NCBI GenBank assembly: GCA_945883455.1
Contig: CAMCXJ010000146.1
Coordinates: forward strand, 1-5,240
Length of the DNA stretch: 5,240 nucleotides
Source of the DNA: Prosthecobacter debontii
Lineage (GTDB): Bacteria; Verrucomicrobiota; Verrucomicrobiia; Verrucomicrobiales; Akkermansiaceae
Direction: 5' to 3'
Below the pieces are notes generated by a model. That model saw nothing but the letters and a program-made list of their open reading frames with translations, made no database searches and was not told the origin of the DNA. Within the stretch, counting starts at the first letter, position 1. Each line of letters starts with the position of its first letter. Shown one piece after another: positions 4,284 to 5,240 of the stretch. A program made the translations under genes and the position numbers.

Positions 4284-5240
4284 ATGATCTCATACACGAA
4301 ACCGCCTCACGAACGCGAACACCGGCTCATTTTCAGGAACGTTGACCGGGTGGGTTGGGATCCATCGATCGAGACCTACATCCAGGACGGTGGCTACGGG
4401 GATCTGAAGAAAGCTTTCGCGATGGCACCCAAGGATATTACCGAGGAGGTGAAAAAGTCCGGGCTGCGGGGCAGGGGAGGCGCGGGTTTCCCAACCGGGA
4501 TGAAATGGACGTTCATCCCGCCGAACAACACCAAGCCGGTTTATCTGATCTGCAACGGCGATGAATCCGAGCCGGGTACTTTCAAGGATCGCTACATCCT
4601 CCACCAGGATCCGCACCAGCTCATCGAGGGCATGGTCATCTCCTGTTTCGCCGTCGGCGCCCACACCGCCTACATCTATTTGCGCGAGGAATTTCCGGAG
4701 GCGGCGCTCATCGTCGAGAAGGCGATCGAGGAGGCACGTGCGAAGAATTTCGTCGGGAAAAACGTCCTAGGTTCCGGCTTCGACCTGGAGATCTACATCC
4801 ACCGCGGCGCGGGCGCCTACATCTGCGGCGAGGAGACGGGACTCATCGAATCGCTAGAAGGAAAACGCCCCTATCCGCGCATCAAGCCGCCGTATTTTCC
4901 TGCCGCCCTGGGGCTCTACATGTGTCCGACGATCGTGAACAATGTTGAGTCGCTCTGTCATGTGAAACACATCATCCGCATGGGCGGCGATGGATACGCG
5001 AAGCTCGGTGTGGCCCGCAACACCGGCACCCGCATCCTTTGCGTTTCAGGCGACGTGAAAAATCCCGGATACTTCGAGGTCGAGGTCGGCAAGGTCACCA
5101 TGCGTGAGCTGCTTTACGAGATGTGCGGCGGCCCGAAGGACGGCCGGGAAATCAAGGCTGTGATCCCCGGCGGATCGTCCTCGAAAATCCTCAAGGCCAG
5201 CGAGGTTTTCAAGCTGAAGAACCCGGATGGCACCGAGCGC
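4284..5240 (+). CDS. nuoF: NADH-quinone oxidoreductase subunit F (complex I NADH-binding subunit), truncated by right edge
   Basis: NuoF binds FMN and NADH in the peripheral arm of complex I and passes electrons from NADH into the iron-sulfur chain. The window holds 319 codons from ATG 4284; the family is about 420-450 residues, so the C-terminal 4Fe-4S cysteine region is outside. Blocks in order: GLRGRGGAGFPTGMKWTF (60-77, FMN/NADH glycine loop), NGDESEPGTFKDR (91-103), GAGAYICGEETGLIESLEGK (175-194), KPPYFPA (201-207), PTIVNNVESL (215-224) and SGDVKNPGYFEV (255-266). Oddities against the usual pattern: RGE(Y/F) is REEF (134-137), GEETAL is GEETGL, and KPPFPA carries one extra residue. No HoxF-type thioredoxin-like N-terminal domain is present, which favours NuoF over a hydrogenase or formate dehydrogenase subunit. 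nuoE is not upstream; the gene opens its own unit, divergent from rpmI. The first ATG is used; no Shine-Dalgarno sequence is seen. Confidence 0.95.
   Translation, partial: MISYTKPPHEREHRLIFRNVDRVGWDPSIETYIQDGGYGDLKKAFAMAPKDITEEVKKSGLRGRGGAGFPTGMKWTFIPPNNTKPVYLICNGDESEPGTFKDRYILHQDPHQLIEGMVISCFAVGAHTAYIYLREEFPEAALIVEKAIEEARAKNFVGKNVLGSGFDLEIYIHRGAGAYICGEETGLIESLEGKRPYPRIKPPYFPAALGLYMCPTIVNNVESLCHVKHIIRMGGDGYAKLGVARNTGTRILCVSGDVKNPGYFEVEVGKVTMRELLYEMCGGPKDGREIKAVIPGGSSSKILKASEVFKLKNPDGTER

Overview
The window is a stretch of bacterial chromosome of moderate to high GC content made mostly of housekeeping genes. The protein types, the gene order and the style of the intergenic repeats suggest a member of the Verrucomicrobia (PVC group). 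That assignment is an inference from general resemblance; the window holds no 16S rRNA or other decisive marker.

Layout, left to right. Positions 2-73 hold the probable tail of an unidentified plus-strand gene. A plus-strand gene at 268-693 encodes a small EF-hand calcium-binding lipoprotein. It converges on a minus-strand block: tRNA-Ala(GGC) at 774-846, frr (ribosome recycling factor) at 1040-1609, pyrH (UMP kinase) at 1717-2454, a secreted protein of unknown function at 2533-3075, then rplT (bL20) at 3287-3664 and rpmI (bL35) at 3808-4017. Read in the direction of transcription the order is rpmI, rplT, terminator, secreted protein, pyrH, frr, tRNA-Ala. After a 266-bp divergent intergenic region, nuoF (NADH-binding subunit of respiratory complex I) starts at 4284 on the plus strand and runs off the right edge.

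The minus-strand block is mainly translation machinery: two 50S proteins, ribosome recycling and an alanine tRNA, with pyrimidine nucleotide supply from PyrH. Common partners are missing: no infC before rpmI, no rpsB-tsf before pyrH, and no nuoE before nuoF. A good intrinsic terminator (3226-3258) closes the rpmI-rplT unit. pyrH and frr are probably co-transcribed, possibly together with the secreted-protein gene upstream.

The unusual material is in the gaps. There are three AT-rich tracts with a 7-nt period, two of which overlap the stop codons of pyrH and frr. There is a 9-nt-period GC-rich repeat between pyrH and frr, a 10-nt-period repeat upstream of rpmI, and a GC-rich hairpin cluster downstream of rplT. 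A palindrome matching the CRP-family consensus TGTGA-N6-TCACA lies in front of nuoF. None of the identified genes has a convincing Shine-Dalgarno sequence. I see no mobile element, CRISPR array, defence system or biosynthetic cluster, and I do not claim a new system; the repeats and the nuoF operator are the best leads.
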